Below are positions 41,806 through 41,872 of a stretch of 41,872 bases of DNA, piece by piece. A program made the translations under genes and the position numbers. Under the pieces are notes generated by a model. The model worked only from the letters and a program-made list of their open reading frames with translations. It did not search any database and was not told where the DNA came from. The DNA comes from UBA6398 sp963660485 (lineage in GTDB: Bacteria; Bacteroidota; Bacteroidia; Bacteroidales; Bacteroidaceae): NCBI GenBank assembly GCA_963660485.1, contig CAVKYH010000021.1, positions 1-41,872 of the forward strand, written 5' to 3'. The stretch's first letter is position 1, and each line of letters opens with the position of its first letter.

Positions 41806-41872
41806 GAAAATTTTGTCGGCATCTCGTGAAAACTCCGGGCCATGTAATTTAAATTAGATGCGTCGGAATTTA
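41806..41872. repeat. 21-bp mosaic array I2 (cut by window end)
   Basis: Cores start at 41806 (weak), 41827 (TGAAAA), 41848 (TTTAAA) and 41869 (TTTA, truncated). The words are an edge word containing GGCATCTCG, then CTCCGGGCCATGTAA and TTAGATGCGTCGGAA. The window ends inside the array. The stretch 41642-41805 shows no other feature. Confidence 0.85.

Noticed and set aside
1..41872. The 21-bp arrays as CRISPR arrays
   Set aside because: CRISPR repeats are longer, identical and separated by unique spacers. Here the 'repeat' is 6 bp, the 15-bp words recur among arrays, and no cas gene is present.
1..41872. The arrays as insertion sequences or MITEs
   Set aside because: No transposase, target duplications or fixed-length element is seen. 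Length varies by whole 21-bp units.
1..41872. A circular replicon closed through the arrays at both ends
   Set aside because: Joining the last base to the first breaks the 21-bp register, and no replication gene is present.

Overview
The window looks like chromosomal DNA of a Bacteroidales bacterium (Prevotella-, Muribaculaceae- or Bacteroides-like). Many genes are preceded by the Bacteroidota -7 motif TAnnTTTGC. The gene orders mreB-mreC-mreD-mrdA-rodA and rimP-nusA-infB-cvpA-sufB are typical of the group. It also carries a one-protein hybrid two-component system, secreted GH20 and GH27 glycosidases, and an iorAB/paaK arylacetate operon. No plasmid, IS element, rRNA operon or CRISPR array was found. 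Genus-level placement is not possible by reading alone.

Layout. 1-7.8 kb: a glycine-zipper lipoprotein, an RluA-type pseudouridine synthase, fabG with a TetR regulator, a GDP-mannose pyrophosphorylase, tRNA-Leu(CAA), class I fumarase and a divergent secreted polysaccharide deacetylase-like protein. 7.8-9.5 kb: radC and a family 2 glycosyltransferase. 9.7-16.3 kb (minus strand): an IMP cyclohydrolase lacking its usual fused transformylase domain, followed by the rod-shape cluster mreB, mreC, mreD, mrdA (PBP2) and rodA. 17.0-23.6 kb (plus): iorA, iorB, an aminotransferase, two phenylacetate-CoA ligase paralogues and a double-ACT protein. Together they can convert aromatic amino acids to arylacetates with reduced ferredoxin and ATP recovery. 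24.2-25.8 kb: a low-GC island of three genes, one with a DUF4417-type domain. 26.1-33.0 kb (minus): rimP-nusA-infB-cvpA-sufB, ending in a strong terminator directly after sufB. 33.3-36.9 kb: divergent beta-hexosaminidase and alpha-galactosidase. 37.0-41.5 kb: a MATE transporter and a TPR-type hybrid sensor/regulator.

The most unusual signal is a family of intergenic mosaic arrays, eleven in this window. Each is built on a strict 21-bp register. A 6-bp AT core (TTTAAA inside, TTTTTA or its complement TAAAAA at the edges) alternates with a 15-bp word from a small shared vocabulary (GATGCGTCGG, CATGGCCCGG, GGTGGCCCGG, AGGTCAGACCT, TCAGACAT and GAGATGCC types). Word order is shuffled from array to array. 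All arrays lie between genes, two bracket the low-GC island, and the window starts and ends inside one. The 21-bp step is about two helical turns, so the words would face the same side of the DNA. I do not recognise this family and consider it the main candidate for an undescribed system.
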